From: Thermomonas haemolytica
Lineage (GTDB): Bacteria > Pseudomonadota > Gammaproteobacteria > Xanthomonadales > Xanthomonadaceae
Length of the DNA: 64,000 nucleotides
NCBI RefSeq assembly: GCF_004346265.1
Contig: NZ_SMAP01000002.1
Coordinates: 62,001-126,000 of the forward strand
Direction of reading: 5' to 3'
Shown here one piece after another: positions 26,891-36,391 of the stretch. The translations under genes were made by a program, and so were the position numbers. The first letter of the stretch is position 1. Every line of letters begins with the position of its first letter. The notes beneath the pieces were generated by a model. That model worked only from the letters and a program-made list of their open reading frames with translations. It had not been told where the DNA came from and did no database searches.

Positions 26891-27721
26891 ATGCGCTTCA
26901 GCAAGATGCACGGCGCCGGCAACGACTTCGTCGTGCTGGACCTGCGCGACGGCCGCGCCCCGCCCACGCCGGCCGACTGCGCGCGCATCGCCGACCGCCA
27001 TTTCGGCATCGGCTGCGACCAGCTCCTCACCATCGAGCCGGCGCGCAGTGCGCAGGCGGTGGCGTCCTATCGCATCTGGAATGCGGATGGCAGCGTGGCC
27101 GGCCAGTGTGGCAACGGCGCGCGCTGCGTCGCGGCCTGGCTGGTGCGCGCGGGCGCAGCGCCAGCGCAGGGCGCCTTCAGCATCGATAGCCCAACCGGAG
27201 CGCACGCGGTGCAGCGCAATGCCGACGGCGACTTCGTGATCGACATGGGCGCGCCGCGGTTTGCGCCCGCCGAGATTCCGCTGCTCGGTTTCGTGCAGGC
27301 CCAGGATGCCTACCCGCTGGAGCTGGACGGCCGCGTGCTGGCCATCGGCGCGGTGTCGATGGGCAACCCGCACGCGCTGCTGGAAGTGGACGCGGTGGAG
27401 ACCGCAGACGTGGCCGGCCTCGGCGCCGCCCTGCAGCGGCACCCGGCCTTCCCGCAATCGGCCAACGTCGGCTTCGCCCAGGTGCTGGCGCCCGATCGCA
27501 TCCGCCTGCGCGTGTACGAGCGCGGCGCCGGCGAGACCCTGGCCTGCGGCAGCGGCGCCTGCGCGGCGGTGGCGGTGCTGGACCGACGCGGGCAGGTGCA
27601 TGCCGCGGACGGTGTGACGGTGGAACTGCCGGGCGGGGTGCTGCGCATCCAGCGCCGCGCCGATGGCCATCTGTGGATGGCCGGCCCGGCCGCATTCGTA
27701 TTCGAAGGAGAGTGGTCGTGA
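26891..27721 (+). CDS. dapF: Diaminopimelate epimerase
   Basis: A 276-residue enzyme converting LL- to meso-diaminopimelate for lysine and peptidoglycan. The N-terminal [15 protein letters not shown] is diagnostic. The two catalytic cysteines, Cys73 (QCGNGARC) and Cys219 ([10 protein letters not shown]), are both present. The stop overlaps the DUF484 start by 4 bp (GTGA), continuing the conserved lptM-dapF-DUF484-xerC operon. Confidence 0.97.
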   Translation: MRFSKMHGAGNDFVVLDLRDGRAPPTPADCARIADRHFGIGCDQLLTIEPARSAQAVASYRIWNADGSVAGQCGNGARCVAAWLVRAGAAPAQGAFSIDSPTGAHAVQRNADGDFVIDMGAPRFAPAEIPLLGFVQAQDAYPLELDGRVLAIGAVSMGNPHALLEVDAVETADVAGLGAALQRHPAFPQSANVGFAQVLAPDRIRLRVYERGAGETLACGSGACAAVAVLDRRGQVHAADGVTVELPGGVLRIQRRADGHLWMAGPAAFVFEGEWS

Positions 27722-28404
27722 GCAAGGAGTTCGATGGCATCACCGAATCGCTGGGCGCGCATCAGGTCGCGGCCTGGCTGCGCCGGCATCCCACCTTCCT
27801 GCAACAGTTCCCGGACCTGGCGCTGGCGCTGGTGGTGCCACGTGAAAACGGCCCGGCGGCGTCGCTGGCCAGCTACCAGCTGGAGATCTTGCGCGACAAG
27901 AACCGCGAGCTGAGCCGCCGCCTGCACGAGCTGTTCGCCAATGCGCAGGAAAACGAGCGCCTGGCGGTGCGCACCCACCAGCTGACCCTGGCCCTGATGA
28001 GGCAACGCACCGCCGCCGATACCCTGCGCGCGCTGGTGGCCAGCCTGCGCGAGGATTTCCAGAGCGACCTGGTGCGGATCGTGGCGTTCCGCCCGGTGGC
28101 CGGGCTGGAGGAGGCCGACTGGCTGCAGGTGATCGCCGAGGACGATCCGCGCCTGGCCGGCTTCCACGACCTGCTGGCCAGCGGCGATCCGGTCTGCGGC
28201 CGGCTGCAGCCGGACAAGCACGCGCTGCTGTACGGCGCGCGCGCGGGCGAGGTGCAGAGCTCGGTGCTGCTGTCGCTGCGCGGGGTCGCGCTGGTGGCGG
28301 TGGGTAGTTTCGACCCCAACCGTTTCTTCCCGGGCATGGGCACGCTGTTCCTGCGCATGATGGGCGAGGCGCTGGCGACGGCGCTGCAGCGGTTCGAGGG
28401 CTGA
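27718..28404 (+). CDS. DUF484-family protein (YigA-type)
   Basis: A 228-residue protein beginning at a GTG within the dapF stop, preceded by GGAGAG. It has the family pattern [20 protein letters not shown] near the N-terminus, a short coiled coil ([20 protein letters not shown]) and a GAF-like C-terminal half. DUF484 proteins lie between dapF and xerC in many gammaproteobacteria; the function is unknown, possibly connected with chromosome or cell-division processes. Confidence 0.9.
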   Translation: MSKEFDGITESLGAHQVAAWLRRHPTFLQQFPDLALALVVPRENGPAASLASYQLEILRDKNRELSRRLHELFANAQENERLAVRTHQLTLALMRQRTAADTLRALVASLREDFQSDLVRIVAFRPVAGLEEADWLQVIAEDDPRLAGFHDLLASGDPVCGRLQPDKHALLYGARAGEVQSSVLLSLRGVALVAVGSFDPNRFFPGMGTLFLRMMGEALATALQRFEG

Positions 28405-28444
28405 GCCGCGCCACCGGCGCAGGCGCGGACGACGGCACCGGGCG

Positions 28445-29314
28445 ATGAGCGCGATCGACGACTTCCTGGCCCACCTGGCGGTCGAAAAACAAGGCTCGCC
28501 GCATACCCTCGACGCCTACCGGCGCGATCTGGAGGCGCTCGCGCAGTGGGCGGCAGGCCGTGACCTGCTGGCGCTGGAAGAAGCCGACATCCGCGCCTTC
28601 GTCGCTTCCGAACACCGCCGCGGGCTGGCCCCGAAATCGCTGCAGCGGCGGCTCTCGGCCTGCCGCAGCCTGTACCGCTGGCTGCTGCGGCATGGCCGCA
28701 TCGCGCGCGATCCCTGCGCCGGGGTACGCGCCCCGAAGGCCGCACGCAAGCTGCCGCAAGTGCTGGACGTGGACGAGGCGGTGCAGCTGGTGGCGCTGCC
28801 CACCGAGGCCCCGCTGGGCCTACGCGACCGCGCCCTGCTGGAGCTGTTCTATTCCTCGGGCCTGCGCCTGTCGGAAGTCTGCGCGCTGCGCTGGCAGGAC
28901 CTGGATTTCGACAACGGGCTGGTGACGGTGCTCGGCAAGGGCAGCAAGCAGCGCATCGTGCCGGTCGGCTCGCACGCCTGCGCCGCGCTGCGCGACTGGC
29001 AGGCGCAGGCCGCGCCCGCCGGCGACGCCTACGTGTTCCCCGGGCGCGGCGGCGCGCGCATCAGCGCACGCGCGATCCAGCTGCGGATCAAGCAGCTCGC
29101 GCAGCGCCAGGGCGTGTTCAAGCGCATCCATCCGCACCTGCTGCGGCACAGCTTCGCCAGCCACGTGCTGGAATCCTCCGGCGACCTGCGCGGCGTGCAG
29201 GAGCTGCTCGGCCACGCCGACATCGCCACCACCCAGATCTACACCCACCTCGACTTCCAGCACCTGGCGAAGGTGTACGACGCCGCCCACCCGCGCGCGC
29301 GGCGCAAGCGCTGA
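28445..29314 (+). CDS. xerC: Tyrosine recombinase XerC
   Basis: A 289-residue XerC with SAM-like N-terminal domain (PHTLDAYRRDLEALAQW) and catalytic domain containing the first Arg (SSGLRLSEVCALRW), Lys (GKGSKQRIVPV), HxxR (HPHLLRHSFASH), the GH pair (LLGHADIATTQIY) and nucleophile Tyr266. It resolves chromosome dimers at dif with XerD. The neighbours dapF and DUF484 confirm the assignment as XerC rather than an islet integrase. Confidence 0.96.
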   Translation: MSAIDDFLAHLAVEKQGSPHTLDAYRRDLEALAQWAAGRDLLALEEADIRAFVASEHRRGLAPKSLQRRLSACRSLYRWLLRHGRIARDPCAGVRAPKAARKLPQVLDVDEAVQLVALPTEAPLGLRDRALLELFYSSGLRLSEVCALRWQDLDFDNGLVTVLGKGSKQRIVPVGSHACAALRDWQAQAAPAGDAYVFPGRGGARISARAIQLRIKQLAQRQGVFKRIHPHLLRHSFASHVLESSGDLRGVQELLGHADIATTQIYTHLDFQHLAKVYDAAHPRARRKR

Positions 29315-29333
29315 ATCCCTGCCGCGTCGCGTC

Positions 29334-30107
29334 TCAGCCTTCCGCGCACCGCGGCCGCAGGACGTGCCGCCCCTGCGCATCCAGCTCCAGCTGGTAGTGC
29401 GCGTCCAGCCCGCGCCGGTGCAGCGCGCGCCGGGCGGCGTCCAGGCTGGCCTGCACCTGTTGCGCGCGATGGGTGTGCGAGAGCGAGCCGGCATGCACGC
29501 GGTAGCGGTACAGCGGGCGCGCAAGCTGGCCGATGCCGACCTGCTCCGACAGGCGCAGGCAGAGGTCGTAATCCTCGGCAAGCCTTGCGCGCGGATCGTA
29601 GCCGCCGACCGCGCAGTAGGCCCCGCGCCGGATCAGGCGGAAGTGGAAGGTCATGAACGCCACCAGCAGGTGCCGCGGCGAATAGGGCAGCAGGCAGCGC
29701 GGCCCCAGCCCGTGCAGGCCTCCCCCGGCGTCGATCTCGCGGTACTGCGAATAGGCCATGCCGAGGTCCGGCCGCGCGCGCAGGAAGGCCAGCATCGCCG
29801 AAAGCGCCTGCGGCTCCAGCAGGTCGTCGCCATCGAGGCTGGCCACGAAGTCGCCGCGCGCCTGCTGCAGGGCCGCCGCCAGCGCGCCCGCGGTGCCGCG
29901 GTTGCATCCGTCGCCCAGCAGCCGGAAGCGCGGGTCGCGGGCGGCGTAGGCGGCGGCGATCGCGCGGCTGCCATCGCGGCTGCCGTCGTCCCACAGCAGG
30001 CATTCCCAGCGCGGTTCATCCTGCGCCAGCACGCTCTCCAGCGCCTGCGGCAAGGTGCGCGCCACCCCGAAGATGGGCACGGCCAGGCTGACCAGCGGCG
30101 GAACCAT
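29334..30107 (-). CDS. Glycosyltransferase family 2
   Basis: A 257-residue GT-A enzyme: [46 protein letters not shown] (the DxD/metal site) and [17 protein letters not shown] are typical GT2 motifs. It has no membrane segment and probably modifies a surface polysaccharide. It lies between xerC and hslV on the opposite strand, an unusual place, and shares a 73-bp divergent region with hslV. Confidence 0.88.
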   Translation of the reverse strand: MVPPLVSLAVPIFGVARTLPQALESVLAQDEPRWECLLWDDGSRDGSRAIAAAYAARDPRFRLLGDGCNRGTAGALAAALQQARGDFVASLDGDDLLEPQALSAMLAFLRARPDLGMAYSQYREIDAGGGLHGLGPRCLLPYSPRHLLVAFMTFHFRLIRRGAYCAVGGYDPRARLAEDYDLCLRLSEQVGIGQLARPLYRYRVHAGSLSHTHRAQQVQASLDAARRALHRRGLDAHYQLELDAQGRHVLRPRCAEG

Positions 30108-30129
30108 GCATGCCCCCCGGACGGATCGA

Positions 30130-30158
30130 CTTGAAGGCGCGCCGGATGCGCCCCACAT
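30130..30158 (+). promoter_or_regulatory. Sigma-32-type heat-shock promoter of hslVU
   Basis: CTTGAA (30130-30135), a 15-bp spacer and CCCCACAT (30151-30158) match the sigma-32 consensus CTTGAAA-N(11-15)-CCCCATNT closely. It is 22 bp upstream of the hslV ATG, agreeing with the heat-shock nature of HslVU. Confidence 0.7.
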
Positions 30159-30180
30159 GCTGAATTCAACGGAGGAAACG

Positions 30181-30732
30181 ATGGATCCCAGCCAGAACCC
30201 CCACGTATTCCACGCCACCACCATCGTCTCGGTGCGCCGGGACGGCCAGGTGGTGATCGCCGGCGACGGCCAGGTCACGCTCGGCCACACGGTGATGAAG
30301 GCCAACGCGCGCAAGGTGCGCAGGCTCGGCAAGGACGGCCGCGTGCTGGCCGGGTTCGCCGGCGCGGCGGCGGATGCGTTCACCCTGTTCGAGCTGTTCG
30401 AGGCCAAGCTGGAGAAGCACGGCCAGCTGACCCGCGCCGCGGTGGAGATGGCCAAGGATTGGCGCACCGAGCGCCGCTTCGGCAAGCTGGAGGCGCTGCT
30501 GGCGGTGGCTGATGCCGACACCTCGCTGGTGATCTCCGGCACTGGCGACGTGATCGAGCCGGAGGACGGCCTGATCGCGATCGGCTCCGGGGGCATGTAC
30601 GCGCTCGCCGCCGCGCGCGCGCTGTTGGCGCACACCCCGCTCGACGCGAAAGCCATCGCCACCGAGGCGCTGAACATCGCCGGCGACATCTGCATCTACA
30701 CCAACCGCAACATCGTGGTCGAGACGTTGTAA
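30181..30732 (+). CDS. hslV: ATP-dependent protease peptidase subunit HslV
   Basis: A 183-residue N-terminal nucleophile hydrolase, the proteolytic dodecamer of HslVU. The block [20 protein letters not shown] is canonical, so the catalytic threonine is preceded by a 12-residue leader ([12 protein letters not shown]) that must be removed; E. coli needs only Met removal. Xanthomonads share this long leader. GGAGG precedes the ATG at 30181. The end SICIYTNR-like block ([15 protein letters not shown]) is normal. Confidence 0.97.
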   Translation: MDPSQNPHVFHATTIVSVRRDGQVVIAGDGQVTLGHTVMKANARKVRRLGKDGRVLAGFAGAAADAFTLFELFEAKLEKHGQLTRAAVEMAKDWRTERRFGKLEALLAVADADTSLVISGTGDVIEPEDGLIAIGSGGMYALAAARALLAHTPLDAKAIATEALNIAGDICIYTNRNIVVETL

Positions 30733-30755
30733 CGACGCGCGATCCCGCCGCCCGG

Positions 30756-30830
30756 CGCCGTACCGGGGGCGGCCCGATCAACCAAGCGAGTATCGGGGAG
30801 CGACTTGATCGGGTCGCCCCCGGTGCGGCG
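30756..30830. repeat. Long inverted repeat (26-bp stem) between hslV and hslU
   Basis: Left arm 30756-30781 and right arm 30805-30830 pair over 26 bp with one G-T-type and one mismatched/wobble position, around a 23-nt loop. The core arm begins ACCGGGGGCGGCCCGATCAA. No T-tract follows, so it is not a simple terminator. It would fold in the hslVU transcript, ending 17 nt before the hslU ATG. Confidence 0.75.
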
Positions 30831-30847
30831 CAGCCAGGGAAACACCG

Positions 30848-32221
<1,374 letters not shown>

Positions 32222-32222
32222 C

Positions 32223-32242
32223 GGCCGCCCCGCGCGGCGGCC
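32223..32242. terminator. Hairpin between convergent hslU and PEBP genes
   Basis: GGCCGCC and GGCGGCC pair around a 6-nt loop directly after the hslU stop; no clear T-run follows, so termination strength is doubtful. Confidence 0.35.
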
Positions 32243-32275
32243 GGGCCGGTGCCCGGCGCCGCGGCGGGCGCGTCC

Positions 32276-32878
32276 TCAGCCGTGCAGGCTGTAGGTGCCG
32301 TAGATGGCGGCCTCGGCCAGCACGTGGCCGTGCAGCGCGCGCAGCAGGTCGGCAGCAGTGAACGGCTGCGGCAACTGCAGGCTGGGCACGTCCAGCGCGA
32401 ACAGGCGGAAGAAATAGCGGTGGATGCGCAGGTCGTGCGCCGGTGGATACGGCCCGTCGTAGCCGAAATACTGCCCGCCCATCGCCGCATCGCCCGCAAA
32501 CCAGCCGGTGTAGTCGTTCAACCCGCGCACGCCGCCGGCATCGCGCCCGGCCGGTTTTCCTTTGACGGTCAAGCCGTCGCTGCAGCTGCCCGCGGGGATC
32601 TCGCGCACGTCGGCGGGAATGTCCGCGACCACCCAGTGCACGAAATCGCCGCGCGGGTGTTCCACCGGGATCGGCGTCGCCGCATCGGCCACCAGCGCAG
32701 GATCGGTGGGCACGTCGGGATCGATGCACAGCAGCGCAAAGGAACGCGTGTCGGCCGGCACCTCGTCCCAGGCCAGGTGCGGGTTGCGGTTGCCGCCGAA
32801 GCCGCCGCCGGGCGCACCCAGCGCGAATTCCGGTGACAGCGGCTGGCGGTGCGCGAAACTGTCGCTACGCAGATGCAT
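32276..32878 (-). CDS. YbhB/YbcL-type PEBP family protein
   Basis: A 200-residue phosphatidylethanolamine-binding-protein homologue with the ligand pocket motifs SFALLCIDPDVPTDPA (the DPDxP block), HWVVADIPADVREIP and YDGPYPPAHDLRIHRYFFRLFAL (GP.PP..G.H-like). No signal peptide is seen. It is longer than E. coli YbhB by about 40 residues. Its start overlaps the preceding hydrolase gene by 14 bp on the same strand. Function unknown. Confidence 0.88.
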   Translation of the reverse strand: MHLRSDSFAHRQPLSPEFALGAPGGGFGGNRNPHLAWDEVPADTRSFALLCIDPDVPTDPALVADAATPIPVEHPRGDFVHWVVADIPADVREIPAGSCSDGLTVKGKPAGRDAGGVRGLNDYTGWFAGDAAMGGQYFGYDGPYPPAHDLRIHRYFFRLFALDVPSLQLPQPFTAADLLRALHGHVLAEAAIYGTYSLHG

Positions 32879-33926
32879 GGTCGTACTCTCCGCAGGAATC
32901 GTCGGATGATTCTACGGCGGGATCCAGGCCATCCAGCGCCGCCAGGAACCGCGCGGCCACCCAGCGCTCGCCGTAGCCGTCCAGGCTGGCGCCCTCGATG
33001 AAGGCGCAGTGGCTGCCGTGCGCGGTCAGCTCCAGGCGCACGTTCGGGAACGCCGCGATGTGGTGGAAATCCTCCAGCGGGATCACCGGATCGTCGGCCG
33101 CCATCAGGATGTCCGCCGGCACCGGCAGCGCGCGCAGGCGCTCGCCGGCCACCGAGTAGCCGTCGAAATAGGCGTCGAGGTCGGGAAACTCGGTGGCATG
33201 CCGCACCATCCAGTCGGTCAACGCGCGCATCGGCAGGCGCAGCACCGCATCGTCGAAGCCGTGCGCCTGCGGGAACAGCGCACGCTTGCGCGCCAGCGAA
33301 CGTCGCCACATGCGCTCGAAATAACGCATGTACACCGCCGGTCCGATTTCCATGCTGTCCATCGTGCGCGCCGGATCCAGCAGCGGACAGACCGCCGCCA
33401 CGTGCCGCAGCGGCAACCCGGCCTGCGGCGCGCGCAGCGCCAGCCTCAGGGCGAAATTGCCGCCCAGCGAGAATCCCGCCACCAGCAGCGGCAGGTCGGG
33501 CCAGCGCGCGACCACCGCGCGCGCGGCGGCCACCACCTCGTCCAGCCGGTTGGAATGGAACAGCCCCTCGTTCAGATGGTGGGTGCCGCCGTGGTCGCGG
33601 AAATTGAGCCGGAACACCACCAGCCCCGCGCGCAGCAGGTGCGCCGCGGTCATCCGCATGTAGCTGGAGTCGGCACTGCCCTCCCAGCCATGCAGCAGCA
33701 GCGCCAGCGCGCGCGGCGTGCGCGCGACCGGCACGCTGGCCACGCCCTGCAGCCGCACGCCGCCTTCCACCTCGAGCAGGGTCTGTGCATGCGTGGCCGG
33801 CGCCTGGCGCAGGCGGCGCCGGGCCTGCAACGCACGCAAGGGACTGGACGCCAGCAGCGACTGCACGTGCGGGCTGCGCAGCCAGGCCGGCGGAGCGTAT
33901 CCGGTGCGGGCCAGGCCGGGGCGCAT
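32865..33926 (-). CDS. YheT-type alpha/beta hydrolase
   Basis: A 353-residue hydrolase with ALLLHGWEGSADSSYM, the nucleophile elbow VAGFSLGGNFALRLAL, YMRYFERMWRRSLARKR and a C-terminal HGSHCAFIEG (catalytic His region). These are the marks of the YheT/UPF0017 family. No signal peptide; probable cytoplasmic esterase, substrate unknown. Starts 1 bp after the acyltransferase stop and overlaps the PEBP gene, forming a three-gene operon. Confidence 0.88.
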   Translation of the reverse strand: MRPGLARTGYAPPAWLRSPHVQSLLASSPLRALQARRRLRQAPATHAQTLLEVEGGVRLQGVASVPVARTPRALALLLHGWEGSADSSYMRMTAAHLLRAGLVVFRLNFRDHGGTHHLNEGLFHSNRLDEVVAAARAVVARWPDLPLLVAGFSLGGNFALRLALRAPQAGLPLRHVAAVCPLLDPARTMDSMEIGPAVYMRYFERMWRRSLARKRALFPQAHGFDDAVLRLPMRALTDWMVRHATEFPDLDAYFDGYSVAGERLRALPVPADILMAADDPVIPLEDFHHIAAFPNVRLELTAHGSHCAFIEGASLDGYGERWVAARFLAALDGLDPAVESSDDSCGEYDHASA

Positions 33927-33927
33927 C

Positions 33928-34707
33928 TCAGGCCGCGGCCATCGCCTGCAGGACCTGCGCGCGCGCCGCCTCGGCGATGCCGCGGCGGCCGTCGTGCCGG
34001 CCGGGGTCGATCGGCGCGGTGAAGCACACCCGCACCGGCCGCGCGGGCTCCCCCAGCAGGCGCAGGAAATTGCCGAGGAAGCTCTCGCGCGCGGCGAACG
34101 CGACGATCGCCTGCGCCTCGCAGCCCGCGCCGTAGCACAGCGCCACCGGCTGCACCGGGGCATTGGCCTCCACCGCGGTGGCGAAGATGCGGGCGTGGAA
34201 CGCGCCCAGCACGCGACCGTCGCGGGTGCCGCCCTCGGGGAAAGCCGCCACCGCGCGCCCGGTGCGCAGGCGCTGCACCATCTCGGCCATCACCTGGCCC
34301 AGTGAGTCGCCGTTGCCGCGCTGCAGGAAGATGGTCTCGGCGTGGGTGGTGATCCAGCCCACCAGCGGCCAGGCGCGGATCTCGGATTTGGCGATGAACC
34401 CCATCATGTGCTGCGAATGCAGCGCCATGATGTCCACCCAGCTGACGTGGTTGGCCACGAACAGAGTGCCACCCGGCAGCGGCGTGCCCACGCGCTGCAG
34501 GCGCATCCCGAACACCCGCAGCAACCCGCCCGACCACCAGCGCACCATCGCATGCGACAGCCGGCCGCCGCGCCCGAGCGCGATCAGCAGCAGGGTGATC
34601 GGCAAATGGACCAGCACGTGCCACGCCAGCAGCGGCGTGCGATAGGCGTAGCGCCATGCCCGCGCCGCCCTGCCGCGCCGGGCGGTGTGAACCGGGGGAG
34701 ACTTCAT
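33928..34707 (-). CDS. 1-acyl-sn-glycerol-3-phosphate acyltransferase, PlsC-like
   Basis: A 259-residue PlsC-family acyltransferase. The catalytic H-x4-D is in VANHVSWVDIMALHS and the substrate motif is FPEGGTRDG (consensus FPEGTR with one extra Gly). Two hydrophobic stretches at the N-terminus place it in the inner membrane. It acylates a lyso-lipid such as lysophosphatidic acid or an ornithine-type lipid. I chose the ATG at 34707 because upstream in-frame sequence is not conserved. Confidence 0.87.
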   Translation of the reverse strand: MKSPPVHTARRGRAARAWRYAYRTPLLAWHVLVHLPITLLLIALGRGGRLSHAMVRWWSGGLLRVFGMRLQRVGTPLPGGTLFVANHVSWVDIMALHSQHMMGFIAKSEIRAWPLVGWITTHAETIFLQRGNGDSLGQVMAEMVQRLRTGRAVAAFPEGGTRDGRVLGAFHARIFATAVEANAPVQPVALCYGAGCEAQAIVAFAARESFLGNFLRLLGEPARPVRVCFTAPIDPGRHDGRRGIAEAARAQVLQAMAAA

Positions 34708-34865
34708 GGGCGGCCACGATACCCGATGCCCGCCGCCAGCGGAATCGCCGCGCGGGCGCAGTGGCGCGCGTATGAACCCCGTCCGACCGGGCGGCAGGCG
34801 ACCCGGCCGCACAGCGTCCCGGCCCCGGTAGGCTGCGGCGCTGGACTCCCTGCCGAGACGCCCCG

Positions 34866-35204
34866 ATGCCGCGCCCGGTGCTGGCCTGCGGCTTCCGCCT
34901 CGACGATGGCCGCCTGCTGACGCTGGAGCTGCAGCGCGACGGCCACGCCCTGCAGGGGCGGCTGCACGCCCCGGACGGCGATTTCGAGATCCGCAGCCTG
35001 CATGCCCTGCGTGGCACCCCGGTGGCCAGCGGCACGACGCTGGGCTACGCGCTCACGCGCGCCGGCAAGACCGTGCTGGTGGTGGACCGGGTGAATGCCG
35101 GCGCGGTGGCGCTGGCGGAGCCGCTGGACGAAGGCCAGCGCATGGGGCTGGCCGCGGCCGCCTCGGCCCTGCTGCTGTTCGATCCGGCGTTCGGCGAGGG
35201 CTGA
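34866..35204 (+). CDS. Uncharacterised small protein, 112 residues
   Basis: Not recognised. A soluble-looking protein with a duplicated feel: FRLDDGRLLTLELQRDGHALQGRL and TLGYALTRAGKTVLVVDRVNAG, then an Ala-rich helix near the end. No signal peptide or membrane segment. It is isolated between the acyltransferase and the convergent thioesterase, 3 bp from the latter's stop. Confidence 0.55.
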   Translation: MPRPVLACGFRLDDGRLLTLELQRDGHALQGRLHAPDGDFEIRSLHALRGTPVASGTTLGYALTRAGKTVLVVDRVNAGAVALAEPLDEGQRMGLAAAASALLLFDPAFGEG

Positions 35205-35207
35205 GCC

Positions 35208-35645
35208 TCAGCCCGGCGGCGCCGGCAGCACCGCCAGGGTGATCCGGCTGATGCAGACCGCCTGCCCGGCCTCGTCCTCGATCCGGATCTCCCAGACCTG
35301 GGTGCTGCGGCCGATGTGGATCGGCCGCGTGGTGCCGGTGACGGTGCCACTGCGCACCGCGCGCAGGTGGTTGGCGTTGATCTCCAGCCCGACCACCGCA
35401 TTGCCACCCGCCATCGCCATGCCGGCGGTACTGCCCAAGGTTTCCGCCAGCGCCACCGAGGCGCCGCCGTGCAGCAGGCCGTAGGGCTGGTGGGTGCGCG
35501 CGTCCACCGGCATGGTCGCGCGCAGGTAGCCGTCGCCCAGCTCGGTGAACACGATCCCGAGCGTTTCCATCAGGGTGCCGCGCGAGCGCGCGTTGAGCGC
35601 CTCCAGGGTCAGCCCCGGCGGCCAGGTGAAGGCGGGCGCGGCCAT
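35208..35645 (-). CDS. Hotdog-fold thioesterase, PaaI/YdiI-like
   Basis: A 145-residue hotdog thioesterase close to E. coli YdiI in layout: [28 protein letters not shown] carries the HGG catalytic loop and acid/base Glu, followed by [17 protein letters not shown]. YdiI hydrolyses 1,4-dihydroxy-2-naphthoyl-CoA and other acyl-CoAs. Xanthomonads mostly use ubiquinone, so a general acyl-CoA thioesterase role is more likely here. Confidence 0.88.
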   Translation of the reverse strand: MAAPAFTWPPGLTLEALNARSRGTLMETLGIVFTELGDGYLRATMPVDARTHQPYGLLHGGASVALAETLGSTAGMAMAGGNAVVGLEINANHLRAVRSGTVTGTTRPIHIGRSTQVWEIRIEDEAGQAVCISRITLAVLPAPPG

Positions 35646-35653
35646 CGTGGGCT

Positions 35654-36262
35654 TCAGCGCACCGAGAACACGCCCGGGCGCCAGGCGCGGGTGTAGGAGG
35701 GACGGCCATAGCCGCTGCTGCGGCCGTAGCCGACGCCGAAATCGCGCTCGCGGCGGTGGTGCATGCGCTCCACCAGCTCCTCGCGGCGCGAATCCAGCCA
35801 GTCGGTGCGGCCCAGGCTGGCCGGGTCCACGCCGCGGCGCGCGGCTTCGCGCGCACGGTAGTCGCAGAAGTCGTCGTAGGCGTCCAGCTCGTGCGCCAAT
35901 TCGCGCACCGAGAGCTCGATCATCACCGCATCGTCGAGGAAGCCCAGCACCGCGACGTTGTCGGGGATGATGTCGTTCGGGTCGGCGAAATAGGCGAGTG
36001 CCGCCAGCACGCGCTGGCGATCGGCCTCCGCCATCGCCCAGGCCTCGTCGCGCAGCATCGCGATCATGTCGTCCAGGCGCAGCAGGCGCTGGCGGATGAA
36101 ATCCGGCAGGGCGGCCTTCTGCGCGTCCTCCAGCAGCGCCACCGCGGCGGCCACGACCTGCTCCGGGCTCTGGCCCTCGACCGCCTTGCGCGAGCGCTCG
36201 GCCGCGGCCTGGAAATGGGCGAGGTCCTGGTCGTTGAGTTCGAAATTGAGCGTGATCGACAT
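35654..36262 (-). CDS. DUF1232 (YkvA-like) domain protein
   Basis: A 202-residue protein. The central block [34 protein letters not shown] is the DUF1232 signature (YxxxPxDxIPD...GxLDD). An N-terminal helical region and an Arg/Tyr/Gly-rich tail ([20 protein letters not shown]) flank it. DUF1232 function is unknown; members are small membrane-associated proteins. The thioesterase follows after 8 bp on the same strand. Confidence 0.85.
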   Translation of the reverse strand: MSITLNFELNDQDLAHFQAAAERSRKAVEGQSPEQVVAAAVALLEDAQKAALPDFIRQRLLRLDDMIAMLRDEAWAMAEADRQRVLAALAYFADPNDIIPDNVAVLGFLDDAVMIELSVRELAHELDAYDDFCDYRAREAARRGVDPASLGRTDWLDSRREELVERMHHRRERDFGVGYGRSSGYGRPSYTRAWRPGVFSVR

Positions 36263-36391
36263 GGCGGCGCGGGCAGGCAAGAGAGGGGAGCCCGCAGACT
36301 AGGCGGCGCCCCGGTCGCCGTCAATCGACAGTTGTCATGCCCGGCCGGCGCGGGCACGCGGGCCTGCCCCGGGATCGACCCACCGGATCGG

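Noticed and set aside
28445-29314. The xerC gene as the integrase of the tRNA islet
   Set aside because: It is far outside the islet and lies in the conserved dapF-DUF484-xerC order.
30756-30830. A rho-independent terminator between hslV and hslU
   Set aside because: No T-run follows and hslU must be expressed with hslV, so I list it as an inverted repeat instead.
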